From positions 1-37,998 of the forward strand of contig CAJTQG010000027.1 in NCBI GenBank assembly GCA_910578605.1: a stretch of 37,998 bases of DNA, given 5' to 3'. Positions 23,782-31,874 of this stretch are shown here, piece by piece; positions within the stretch are counted from its first letter, which is position 1; each line of letters begins with the position of its first letter. The DNA is from an uncultured Lachnospiraceae bacterium (GTDB lineage: Bacteria > Bacillota > Clostridia > Lachnospirales > Lachnospiraceae). The position numbers and the translations under genes are program-made. The notes under the pieces were generated by a model, which saw nothing but the letters and a program-made list of their open reading frames with translations, did no database searches and had not been told where the DNA came from.

Positions 23782-26458
23782 GATGACAGAAAAAAAGAAA
23801 AGTGCAGGGCAAGTCAGGGTGGAGCAAATGAAAGTGCAAGGGCTTTGTGAGCCCATTGGCATTGGAACAAGACATCCGGTATTCAGTTATATTGTAAAGG
23901 AGAGGCCACAGGGGGCCTTTCGCCTGCTGGCGGCATCCGAAAGAGAACTGCTGCGGCAGGATGTAGGGGATTTGTGGGACAGCGGAATTTGCACAAAGAG
24001 TGAGACATTTGGGATTGTATATGAGGGTAAGGAGCTTGCGTCGAGACAAAAGGTTTATTGGAAAGTGATGGTGTGGGACAGGGAGGGGAACCCTCTTGGA
24101 CAGAGCGATATTTCCTGTTGGGAGATGGGGCTTTTGCACAAGGAGGATTGGAAGGGAACATGGATTGGCCAGGGAGATGATTATAAGGGAGATAAAAGTA
24201 TTGCTCCCATGCTGATGAAGGAATTTTATGTAGACAAATGCATTCTAAATAATGAAATGTCTGAGAAAGGAAGGGATGTTGGAAGGGGAGGCAGTTGTGG
24301 GGGAGGGCGGCTGTATATAAGTGGACTTGGGTTGTTTCAGGCAACATTAAACGGACATAAGCTCTCTGATAATCTATTTGAGCCTGGTGAGAGCGATGCA
24401 ACAAAAACAGTATACTATGTTGTCTATGATGTGACAGACAAGCTTCGGGAGGGCAGTAATGTGCTCCAGGTCACTTTAGGAAACGGGCAGTATACTAATT
24501 TTCAGGTAAATCCAGTAATGGCTAATCCCGACGGCACATTGCTTGCCCCTCACAGATACCAGAAAAATGACGGGGGTTTTGTGAAGCCTGGAATCAGCGG
24601 TGACAAAAAGTTGATTGCCCAATTGGAAGTGACAGACCATAAGGGGGACCGCCGGCTTGTGATAGCGTCGGATGAGAGCTGGAGGTGGAAAAACAGTCCC
24701 ACAGTGTTTCAAAATTGGTATGGTGGTGAGGACTATGACGCCACACTAGAAGAGGAGGAATGGCAAACAGACAGTCAGTCTGTAAAAAGGATGAATGCTC
24801 CGGAGGGGGTATTGACGGCAAGGGAATTTCCCCCGATTCACATTGTGGAGAGAATTACCCCAAAGGATATAAAAAGGCTGCCTGGGGGCAGATGGCTTGT
24901 GGATATGGGAAGAAATGGAGCAGGGTTTCCAGAGATTATGATAGATACTACAGAACAGATGAGAGGGCAATGGATAAAAATGTATCCCGCAGAGCTGTTA
25001 AAGACAGACGGCAGCGGTGTCAATCAGGCGTCCTGCACCCAGAGCTGGAGTGAGAGGTTCCAATGTGTGATTCAGGATGCCTATCGTATCAGGGGACGGG
25101 GGAAGGAAAAGTGGCATCCAAGCTTTTGCTATCAGGGATTTCAGTATGTGGAGGTAGAGGGATGGACAGGGGAACTGAAGAAGGAAAATATCCGGTATTG
25201 CATTGTGCGGACAGCCAATGAAAAGACAGGAAGTTTTCTCTCCTCCAAGCCTGGTTTAAACGCTGTCAGCTCCATGGTGGAGCATTCCATGGAGAGCAAT
25301 ATGTTCGGCGCTTTTACGGACTGTCCCCAGATAGAAAAGCTTGGTTGGATTGAGACAAGTCATTTGATGTTTCAGTCTTTAGCAGACTGCTATGATATAC
25401 AAGCTTGGATGAGAAAAATTATATATGATATTGCAGATTCCCAAGTAGATGAAAAGCAGGCATTGCTTGCGGGAAACGAGCCAGCAGGGTATGTGCCGGC
25501 TATTATTCCTGAATTTCAGAGAATTGTAGGGCTTCATCGGGATCCCAACTGGAACGGGGCATGTATATTTACCCCTTGGGAATATTACAATTTTTATGGG
25601 GACATTAGAATCTTAGAGAAAATGTATCCGGTGATGGAAAAATATATTCAATACTTGTCAGCCTATGTAAAAAATGGAGTGCTTGCGGACTATGCCCAGA
25701 TGGGTGAGTGGGGTGAGCTCTCAGAGACAACTCCTAGAGTGCTTGTAGCGACATGCTCTTACTATCGGATGCTTACCATTATGGCTTCCATTGCAAAGCT
25801 TTTAGGAAAAGAAAATAAGGAAACGGCATATAGCAGGAAAGCATGTGAGACACGGCGGGCCTTCCATGAAAATATACAGTGCTTTCAAAGTGATACTGGA
25901 ATATATGGAAGCGGAAGCCAGGCCAGCTATGGTTGCGTGCTGTTTAGTGATATAGTGCTGCCGGAGAATAGAAAGGCGGCAGTTGACAAGCTGGTACAGG
26001 CGGTGAGGGACAATGATTATCATTTAACCTCAGGGGAGGTAGGCTTAAAGCAGGTGTTTACGGCGTTGGCGGAGAATGGGCGAAACGATATTGTCTACAG
26101 GATGGTGATGAATAAGACAGCTCCAAGCTATGCTTATTTTGCGGAAGCAGGATTTACTACATTGCCGGAGTATTGGAATTGTGATGAATTGTGGTGCGGC
26201 ATGGAGAGAAGCCGAAATCATGCTATGATGGGGCATGTGAAGGAGTGGATGAGCAGGTATATGCTGGGAATCAAACCCATTGAGCCAGCATATAAAAAAG
26301 TAAGAATAGCGCCCTATCTGCCGGAGGATGTAGATTGGCTGGAGGGAAGAGTGTTATGTCCCTTTGGGGAAATATGGGTGAAGTGCACAAGGGATGGGGC
26401 ACATCAGATAATCACTCAAGTAAAACTTCCTCCAGGGGTGGAGGCAGTAAAGGAATAA
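23774..26458 (+). CDS. GH78 alpha-L-rhamnosidase
   Basis: 894 residues. ATG 23774 is used (GGAAGG 8 nt upstream, inside the end of recD2); a GTG at 23765 is possible. Domains: N-terminal Fn3-like part (about 15-125), the Bac_rhamnosid_N jelly roll (about 140-330), a concanavalin-like part, the (alpha/alpha)6 catalytic barrel (about 490-830) and a C-terminal beta-sandwich. The catalytic loop 'TDCPQIEKLGWIE' gives Asp516 and Glu521, equal to Asp567/Glu572 of Bacillus RhaB; the third acid (RhaB Asp579) is not in register, while Glu527 is one residue earlier. 'TTLPEYWN' carries Glu799. A Gly-rich insert (about 157-178) interrupts the N-terminal jelly roll. There is no signal peptide, so it acts on imported rhamnosides. 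Confidence 0.93.
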   Translation: MSEMTEKKKSAGQVRVEQMKVQGLCEPIGIGTRHPVFSYIVKERPQGAFRLLAASERELLRQDVGDLWDSGICTKSETFGIVYEGKELASRQKVYWKVMVWDREGNPLGQSDISCWEMGLLHKEDWKGTWIGQGDDYKGDKSIAPMLMKEFYVDKCILNNEMSEKGRDVGRGGSCGGGRLYISGLGLFQATLNGHKLSDNLFEPGESDATKTVYYVVYDVTDKLREGSNVLQVTLGNGQYTNFQVNPVMANPDGTLLAPHRYQKNDGGFVKPGISGDKKLIAQLEVTDHKGDRRLVIASDESWRWKNSPTVFQNWYGGEDYDATLEEEEWQTDSQSVKRMNAPEGVLTAREFPPIHIVERITPKDIKRLPGGRWLVDMGRNGAGFPEIMIDTTEQMRGQWIKMYPAELLKTDGSGVNQASCTQSWSERFQCVIQDAYRIRGRGKEKWHPSFCYQGFQYVEVEGWTGELKKENIRYCIVRTANEKTGSFLSSKPGLNAVSSMVEHSMESNMFGAFTDCPQIEKLGWIETSHLMFQSLADCYDIQAWMRKIIYDIADSQVDEKQALLAGNEPAGYVPAIIPEFQRIVGLHRDPNWNGACIFTPWEYYNFYGDIRILEKMYPVMEKYIQYLSAYVKNGVLADYAQMGEWGELSETTPRVLVATCSYYRMLTIMASIAKLLGKENKETAYSRKACETRRAFHENIQCFQSDTGIYGSGSQASYGCVLFSDIVLPENRKAAVDKLVQAVRDNDYHLTSGEVGLKQVFTALAENGRNDIVYRMVMNKTAPSYAYFAEAGFTTLPEYWNCDELWCGMERSRNHAMMGHVKEWMSRYMLGIKPIEPAYKKVRIAPYLPEDVDWLEGRVLCPFGEIWVKCTRDGAHQIITQVKLPPGVEAVKE

Positions 26459-26472
26459 AAGTAAAGGAATAA

Positions 26473-26555
26473 AATAGGTAATTGCGAAGCTCTTCTTTTC
26501 CAGGTGTGTATTGTGCAATTATAAGTTTTTCCAAGAGTTTCGCAAATACCTAAAT
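26473..26555. repeat. Palindromic dispersed repeat, copy B (best-preserved)
   Basis: An 83-nt unit whose ends pair well: TAGGTAATTGCGAAGCTCTT at the left and AAGAGTTTCGCAAATACCTA at the right, differing from perfect complement at two positions. It is flanked by the direct repeat GGAATAA at 26466-26472 and 26556-26562. It lies between the convergent GH78 and MATE genes and can act as a two-way terminator. The right end supplies the TAG stop codon of the MATE gene (complement of 26550-26552). A 14-bp tandem duplication GTAAAGGAATAAAA precedes it. Confidence 0.7.
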
Positions 26556-27881
26556 GGAATAAGAAGAGTTTCCCTTGATACAGATAATGCCTACAAGGTC
26601 TGCCAAAAGCCATCCAACGGGAATGGCCCACCAAATTCCCCAGACGCCGATAAAAGGGACTGGAGCAAGTAAATACGCAAGCACCACCCGTGTTCCTAGT
26701 GAAAGTATAGTTAAAATCAGTGACATATAAGGTTTCTCTATTCCCCGATAAAAGCCATACAACAAAAATAGTACACCGATTCCGCAATAAAAGCTGCCTT
26801 CAATCCTCAAGTAATCTACCCCTGTTCGGATAATCTCTGTTTCTTGGTGTTCTACAAAAATTTCCATAAGATATGGCGCTAATATAAAAATACAAATAGA
26901 AATAGTAATGCAAAAGCAAAAGGCAATTTTGATTGCTTGCTTTATTCCCTCCTGTACTCGTTCCCGTTTCCCTCCCCCAAAGTTTTGTGATATAAAAAGG
27001 GAAAATGCATTGCCAAATTCCTGGGCAGGCATATAGGCGAAGGAATCAATTTTAACAGCAGCAGCAAAGGCAGCCATAACAGTGGTTCCAAAGCTGTTTA
27101 CCAGCCCTTGTATCATAAGAATGCCAAAGTTCATTACAGACTGCTGCACACAGGCAGCAGCAGAGTTTTCCAGGATTTCCAATAGATTTTGTTTGCTGGT
27201 AGTAAGATCTTCCCTTTTCGGGTGCAGTCCAGGTTCCTTCTGCCATACATAAGTGACAATGCCAACAGCGCAGACGCCCTGTGCAATTACAGTTGCCCAT
27301 GCAGCTCCTTTAATGCCAAACTTCAGTACAACAACAAATAAAATGTCAAGTACAATATTTATCACCGATGCTAATCCAAGAAAGTATAAAGGCACGATGG
27401 AGTTTCCCAATGCCCGAAGTAAAAAAGCAAAATAGTTATATAGAAAGACAAAAAAGATGCCGAAAAAAATAATCCATAAATAATCACGCATTAGAAAATA
27501 AATTTCATCTGGAACATGCAGGGCTTTTAAAATAAAATCCATTGCCCCTAATACAAATAGATTGATGACAGCAGTGATGGCAGCGATACATAAAAATGAT
27601 ATTACGATACTGTTTTTCATTTTCTGCATATCTTTTTTTCCAAACCACACAGAAATCACAGTACCGCTCCCCATGCATAAACCTATAATAATAGACGTTA
27701 AAAATGTCATAAAGGTGTAGGCGCTTCCCACTCCCGCCAGAGCAGCGGGACCTAAAAATCTACCCACAATTAAAGTATCTGCAATATTATAACACTGTTG
27801 AAGCAGATTGCCCAATATCATAGGGCAGGCAAACATCAGCATTGTTTTTGTTATATTTCCCTGTGTTAAATCTTTTTTCAT
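26550..27881 (-). CDS. MATE-family multidrug/cation efflux transporter
   Basis: 443 residues; ATG at 27881 (minus) preceded by GAGG, 9 nt away; an ATG 10 codons upstream lacks a site. About 12 transmembrane segments in two related halves with the MATE pattern 'MILGNLLQQCYNIADTLIVG', 'GPAALAGVGSAYTFM', and in the second half 'VNSFGTTVMAAFAAAVKIDS'. Members export drugs or metabolites using Na+ or H+. The C-terminus ends 'CIKGNSSYSI' and is shorter than usual; its last codons and stop come from the palindromic repeat B, so the original end may have been lost. A 42-bp dyad lies upstream (27910-27951), pointing to regulation, but no regulator is adjacent. Confidence 0.92.
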   Translation of the reverse strand: MKKDLTQGNITKTMLMFACPMILGNLLQQCYNIADTLIVGRFLGPAALAGVGSAYTFMTFLTSIIIGLCMGSGTVISVWFGKKDMQKMKNSIVISFLCIAAITAVINLFVLGAMDFILKALHVPDEIYFLMRDYLWIIFFGIFFVFLYNYFAFLLRALGNSIVPLYFLGLASVINIVLDILFVVVLKFGIKGAAWATVIAQGVCAVGIVTYVWQKEPGLHPKREDLTTSKQNLLEILENSAAACVQQSVMNFGILMIQGLVNSFGTTVMAAFAAAVKIDSFAYMPAQEFGNAFSLFISQNFGGGKRERVQEGIKQAIKIAFCFCITISICIFILAPYLMEIFVEHQETEIIRTGVDYLRIEGSFYCGIGVLFLLYGFYRGIEKPYMSLILTILSLGTRVVLAYLLAPVPFIGVWGIWWAIPVGWLLADLVGIICIKGNSSYSI

Positions 27882-27909
27882 TTTTTCAAGCCTCAATTTA
27901 AAAAATCTC

Positions 27910-27951
27910 ATAATTTGTGTTGTTACTTCTTTAAGTAGTATAACAAATTAT
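27910..27951 (-). promoter_or_regulatory. 42-bp dyad upstream of the MATE gene
   Basis: ATAATTTGT (27910-27918) and ACAAATTAT (27943-27951), with inner TACTT (27924-27928) and AAGTA (27933-27937), share one centre at 27930.5. The segments between them (27919-27923 and 27938-27942) do not pair. It lies 29 nt upstream of the start codon: an operator candidate, or an mRNA hairpin in the leader. Confidence 0.65.
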
Positions 27952-28150
27952 AAAGGTTTATGGAATATAACAAATCAAATAGGGGATGTCGATATATGGT
28001 TTACAGAACAAAGAAAAAGTATATATTTGGCTAAGTATGTTTTTTTAAAATGCAAGCATAATATTATAGTAGTTTAATGTGAATAAAATAAATGTTTTGT
28101 AATTTATTTTAAAAGTTTAATTCTATGGCAATGGAAGTGAAGGAGGAAAA

Positions 28151-28209
28151 GGTTGAAAGAAATATATGATAAAGAAAGGATAATATGTAAACTGCCCTTT
28201 CTTTCAACC
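28151..28209 (+). promoter_or_regulatory. Leader with two mutually exclusive stems
   Basis: GGTTGAAAGAAA (28151-28162) is perfectly complementary to TTTCTTTCAACC (28198-28209). Inside the loop AAAGAAAGG (28171-28179) is complementary to CCTTTCTTT (28196-28204), overlapping the same 3' arm, so only one stem can form at a time. This is the geometry of an attenuator or riboswitch expression platform. It lies 40 nt upstream of the lipoprotein start. An AT-only hairpin (AAAATAAAT/ATTTATTTT, 28085-28110) precedes it. Confidence 0.5.
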
Positions 28210-28224
28210 TATGTATTTGGGCAG

Positions 28225-28246
28225 TATCACAAGGAGGCTTGTGATA
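28225..28246 (+). promoter_or_regulatory. Hairpin presenting the Shine-Dalgarno in its loop
   Basis: TATCACAAG (28225-28233) and CTTGTGATA (28238-28246) pair over 9 bp; the 4-nt loop is GAGG, the core of the AAGGAGG ribosome site for ATG 28250. The word ACAAGGA matches the conserved core of CsrA recognition sites (GGA in a hairpin loop). Confidence 0.6.
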
Positions 28247-28249
28247 TGC

Positions 28250-28951
28250 ATGGGTATAAAAATGAAACGAAAAATTATTTTGTGTGTTATAGGAACGATG
28301 GCTTTGATATTAGGCGGCTGCAGGGGTGAAGGGGACAAGGATGAGGACAGGAAAGTGTCTCAGAGCGAGACTTCTTCTGTTGTCTCACAGGTTAACAGTA
28401 AAGAGGAAGCAGATGGAAATGAGTCTGGTAATACAAAACAGACATCGGATGCATTGGAATCTAGCTCACAGTTACAGACTACCCAAAATAATAAGATGAT
28501 TACAAATGAGGAGGCAAAAGCAAAGGCGTTATCACATGCCAAGCTGGATGCAGATAAAGTGACTTTCGTGCAGTGTAAGTTAGAGCATGAGGATGGGCGG
28601 GAAGTGTATGATGTAGAGTTTTATAGTCATGATAGGGGGGAATATGACTATGATATAGATGCTTACACAGGGGAGGTTGTGAGTTATGATTATGATGCAG
28701 AACACTATGAGCATAAACAACACGCAACTGCCAATAACAACAATGTCATAACGGAGGAGGAGGCAAAGAAGATGGCGCTGAAACGTGTTCAGGGTGCGGA
28801 CAAAAGCCATATTCGGGAATTTGAAAAGGACTACGATGATGGGCGTGTGGAGTATGAGGGCAAGATTATTTACAATGGAGTGGAATATGAATTTGAGATT
28901 GATGGCAGCAATGGTACATTTATAGATTGGGAGGAAGAACCGGCGGATTAG
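28250..28951 (+). CDS. Lipoprotein with two PepSY domains
   Basis: 233 residues from ATG 28250 (AAGGAGG at 28231-28237); ATG 28211 and 28262 are alternatives. The signal is 'MKRKIILCVIGTMALILGGC' with lipobox LGG|C24, so it is a membrane-anchored lipoprotein. A charged, Ser/Glu-rich linker (about 25-80) is followed by two PepSY repeats: 'ITNEEAKAKALSHAKLDADK ... YDIDAYTGEVVSYDYD' and 'ITEEEAKKMALKRVQGADKS ... FEIDGSNGTFIDWEEE'. PepSY domains commonly occur beside or in secreted proteases and are thought to inhibit or bind them. The conserved 'ID..G' endings are present twice. Regulation through the two leader structures upstream is likely. The gene is monocistronic, divergent from the MATE gene. 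Confidence 0.88.
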   Translation: MGIKMKRKIILCVIGTMALILGGCRGEGDKDEDRKVSQSETSSVVSQVNSKEEADGNESGNTKQTSDALESSSQLQTTQNNKMITNEEAKAKALSHAKLDADKVTFVQCKLEHEDGREVYDVEFYSHDRGEYDYDIDAYTGEVVSYDYDAEHYEHKQHATANNNNVITEEEAKKMALKRVQGADKSHIREFEKDYDDGRVEYEGKIIYNGVEYEFEIDGSNGTFIDWEEEPAD

Positions 28952-29061
28952 ATAATTAAAAAAATCAATAAAAGGAGCACATTATTTTTTTTCTTCAATA
29001 TACTATTCTATATAAAAAGATAGAAGGCTTTTTGGAAAAGCTGTTAGGAGAGAATGATTGT

Positions 29062-29610
29062 ATGGAAGAAAAAGATAATGTGCTTGTAAGTCATTGTAGC
29101 TTTGCAGGAGTGAAACCAATTATGGTAGATTTGCCTTATCCCCCCATTCAAGTGAGAGGAAAAAATCAGGCTTATGCCAATCTGCTCAGTGTGGACTATT
29201 GCGGTTCTGTGTCTGAATTGACGGCAATTACCCAATATATTAACAATGAGAATCGTCTGTTTTGTATTAACTGTTCGGTGGCAAAAACGCTTCTTGGAAT
29301 TGCCATTGCAGAGATGATACATTTGCAAAAGCTGGGAGAGATGATTGTTTTGCTGGGGGGCCATATTGATTTTACGGCAAAATACCGCAATGGAGGAAAT
29401 AAAATGTGGACGCCGGAATGTCTATCCATTCCCCATGAGGCAAAGAAAATGATACTGGCGGATATAGAGGCGGAAAAAGCAGCCATTCATCAATATAGAA
29501 TGCATATGCAGATGATGAAGGACGATTGTGTCAATGCAGTTTTGGCAAGAATTATTAAAGATGAAGAGTATCATATTATGCTGCTGCAGGCATTGTTGAA
29601 GGAGCTATAA
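29062..29610 (+). CDS. Ferritin-like di-metal protein
   Basis: 182 residues from ATG 29062 (AGGAG at 29046-29050); a TTG start at 29032 is less likely. A four-helix-bundle with the carboxylate pattern of ferritin/rubrerythrin relatives: Glu52 ('SVSELTAITQY'), Glu84 and His87 ('AEMIHLQKL'), Glu138 ('DIEAEKAAI'), and Glu168/His171 ('DEEYHIML'). The N-terminal 'VDLPYPPIQVRGKNQAYANL' is a conserved lead-in for this Clostridial group. It probably binds two Fe or Mn ions and deals with peroxide or stores metal in the cytoplasm; there is no rubredoxin-like domain. The exact activity cannot be told. It lies 110 nt after the lipoprotein gene. Confidence 0.8.
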   Translation: MEEKDNVLVSHCSFAGVKPIMVDLPYPPIQVRGKNQAYANLLSVDYCGSVSELTAITQYINNENRLFCINCSVAKTLLGIAIAEMIHLQKLGEMIVLLGGHIDFTAKYRNGGNKMWTPECLSIPHEAKKMILADIEAEKAAIHQYRMHMQMMKDDCVNAVLARIIKDEEYHIMLLQALLKEL

Positions 29611-29685
29611 CAATAATGATTGAAAGTATTGAAAAATGTGATGTTGCACAATACCGTATATCCACATTAGCTTGCCCACATAAGC

Positions 29686-29713
29686 TTGCAAAATTCTCAT
29701 AAAATGCTATAAT
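29686..29713 (+). promoter_or_regulatory. Promoter of the chemoreceptor gene
   Basis: TTGCAA (29686-29691) and a perfect TATAAT (29708-29713) with a 16-bp spacer. This leaves a leader of about 135 nt. A word TTGCACAATAC at 29644-29654 just upstream is shared with the palindromic repeat B (on the other strand), so a degenerate repeat copy may lie here. No c-di-GMP riboswitch motif was recognised in the leader. Confidence 0.6.
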
Positions 29714-29855
29714 AATGAGGAAGGATCTTAATTACGGATTTTCAGAACCTTGACATTAGAATATAGAGTGTTGTGTTTAAGCTATTCAAGAAGTAGAGTC
29801 ATACTGTTAAGAACGAAAGATTTGATATTATTAAAAAGGAAGATAGGTAAAAAAT

Positions 29856-31544
29856 ATGCTAGATAAAATTAAAAATATGAAGGTGGAGGCAAAGCTTAAA
29901 TTTTGTTTTACACTAGTTGTAATGATAGCCAGCATTGCAGGAGTTTTAGGTATTTTTGTTTTACTGTTCAATAATATTCAATACAGCAATGTTCTGGTGA
30001 ATAACGGATTTTCACAAGGAGAAATTGGTATTTTCAGCACTTATTTGAATAAAGAACCATCTATTGTACGAGAATTGATATTAGTTGAGGACGATGCAGA
30101 TATATTGGAGGCTGAACAGGAGCTGGATGAGATACAAACAAAGACCAATACGGCATTCGACGATGTGAAGAAGCATTGTAACACGAAAAAGGAAAAGGAA
30201 TACATAGCAACTATTGAGGAAGTGCTGCCTCGTTATCGTGAGATATTTGCACAGGTAGAAGAGATGGCAAAGAATAATGAGAACGAGCAGGCGTTAGAGC
30301 TTTTAATGACACAGGGAAAGCCTACAATGAAGGAGTTAACCGATGCTGTGGAGGAATTGATTGACTTAAATGTGACAATGGGAAACAGCGCATCAAAAAG
30401 AATGGGAATTCAGACATACATTACATTAGGTGTTATGTGTCTTGTTGTTATTATTTCTGTACTAATCTCCACAAGGTTTGCTAAATTTGTGGCAAATCTG
30501 TTTGCAGAGCCGATTATCAAGGTGAAGGATGTATCGGCAGCATTGGCCCAGGGTAATCTGAATTTTGAGATAGAAAAAATGTATCCGGATGAAATCGGTG
30601 AGATGACTGATTCCTTTAAGGAAGCGACAGATATGATAAAGTTGTATATCAATGAGCTGACTAGAGGTTTGGGAGAGATTGGAAAGGGTAATTTTAACAT
30701 TTACACAGATGTGGATTTTAAAGGAGATTTTAAAGCGCTAGACGAGGCGATTGTAAAGATTACAGATTCCTTGAGCGATACTTTGGGAACCATATATGAG
30801 TCCTCAGAGCAGGTATCTTTAGGGGCAACTCAGATGGCGGACAGTGCACAGTCGTTAGCAGAGGGAGCTACCAACCAGGCTGCTTCTGTGGAGGAGTTAA
30901 CTGCCACCATACAAAATATTACAGAGACAATCGTTCACAGTACAGAAAAAACAGAAAAATCTTACCAGGATGCAGAGAAGTTTAAAAATGATGCGGAAGA
31001 AAGCAACGAGGATATCAAGCATTTGAACCAGGCAATGGAGAGAATCAATGAGACATCAAAAGAGATTGCCAATATTATAACCGCCATTGAGGACATTGCC
31101 TCCCAGACAAATCTCTTGTCCTTGAATGCGTCGATTGAGGCAGCAAGAGCAGGCGAGGCAGGAAAAGGATTTGCGGTTGTGGCTGACCAGATTGGTAAAT
31201 TGGCTGCAGACAGTGCATCTTCGGCAATCAATACAAAGAGATTGATTGAGAACTCCATCCATGAGATTGAGCGGGGAAATGAGATTACGGAGAGAGCTAC
31301 AAAAGCAATTGAGGCTGTTATTCAGGGTATCAATGTTTTAGCAGAGTCTACAAATGAAATCAGCCACTTGTCCGTCTCACAGGCAGATGCCATGAAGCAG
31401 CTGGAGATAGGAGTAGAACAGATTTCAGAAGTAATTCAGAATAATTCTGCGGCAGCACAGGAAACATCTGCTACAAGCCAAGAATTATCTGCACAGTCAG
31501 AAAGCTTGGAGCACTTAGTTGGAGAATTTGAGTTAAAGAAATAG
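29856..31544 (+). CDS. Methyl-accepting chemotaxis protein
   Basis: 562 residues; ATG 29856 with AAAGGAAGAT (29835-29844). TM1 at about 19-40, an extracellular 4-helix-bundle type sensor (about 41-184), TM2 about 185-210, HAMP to about 265, then the cytoplasmic signalling coiled coil. The hairpin tip 'DIASQTNLLSLNASIEAARA' (about 412-431) is the invariant CheA/CheW contact region. Methylation-type Glu/Gln repeats are visible on both sides. No CheR-binding pentapeptide ends the protein. It senses an unknown ligand and indicates that the organism has a chemotaxis system, but no che or fla genes are in the window. A terminator follows at 31690. Confidence 0.95.
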   Translation: MLDKIKNMKVEAKLKFCFTLVVMIASIAGVLGIFVLLFNNIQYSNVLVNNGFSQGEIGIFSTYLNKEPSIVRELILVEDDADILEAEQELDEIQTKTNTAFDDVKKHCNTKKEKEYIATIEEVLPRYREIFAQVEEMAKNNENEQALELLMTQGKPTMKELTDAVEELIDLNVTMGNSASKRMGIQTYITLGVMCLVVIISVLISTRFAKFVANLFAEPIIKVKDVSAALAQGNLNFEIEKMYPDEIGEMTDSFKEATDMIKLYINELTRGLGEIGKGNFNIYTDVDFKGDFKALDEAIVKITDSLSDTLGTIYESSEQVSLGATQMADSAQSLAEGATNQAASVEELTATIQNITETIVHSTEKTEKSYQDAEKFKNDAEESNEDIKHLNQAMERINETSKEIANIITAIEDIASQTNLLSLNASIEAARAGEAGKGFAVVADQIGKLAADSASSAINTKRLIENSIHEIERGNEITERATKAIEAVIQGINVLAESTNEISHLSVSQADAMKQLEIGVEQISEVIQNNSAAAQETSATSQELSAQSESLEHLVGEFELKK

Positions 31545-31689
31545 AAATTCTTTCAATCGGAAATTAGGAGAACTTTATAATAACTTATATGCAACCCGTT
31601 TTTGCATCATTTGTGTTTGAAACCTAAAAATGAAGAATAATAATGAGAAATTAAACATGAATAGGTAGTTTGGGGAGAAAAGATCCTGC

Positions 31690-31745
31690 AAGGAGGTATT
31701 TGGCAGCAAAGAAATAAGCTTTGTTCCACATACCTCCTTTTGTTT
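31690..31745 (+). terminator. Terminator downstream of the chemoreceptor gene
   Basis: AAGGAGGTAT (31690-31699) and ATACCTCCTT (31730-31739) form a 10-bp stem, with an inner GCAAAG/CTTTGT stem, followed by TTGTTTTC. The rest of the 330-nt gap shows no gene. Confidence 0.85.
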
Positions 31746-31874
31746 TCTTAAATTGTGGATTTTTTTTCACATTTATGATAAGCTTTTAGAAAATACCTTA
31801 TGGCCTGCATGTGCAACAGCGGGCTTTAATATGTGATTTGTAATTATCCCAATATGAAATGGAGGTGGACTGTA

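Noticed and set aside
28250..29610. PepSY lipoprotein and ferritin-like gene as one functional system
   Set aside because: Same direction, but the 110-nt gap and unrelated functions give no support for joint action.
29720..29855. Possible c-di-GMP riboswitch in the chemoreceptor leader
   Set aside because: The long leader invited the idea, but none of the GEMM core motifs or its paired stems are visible.
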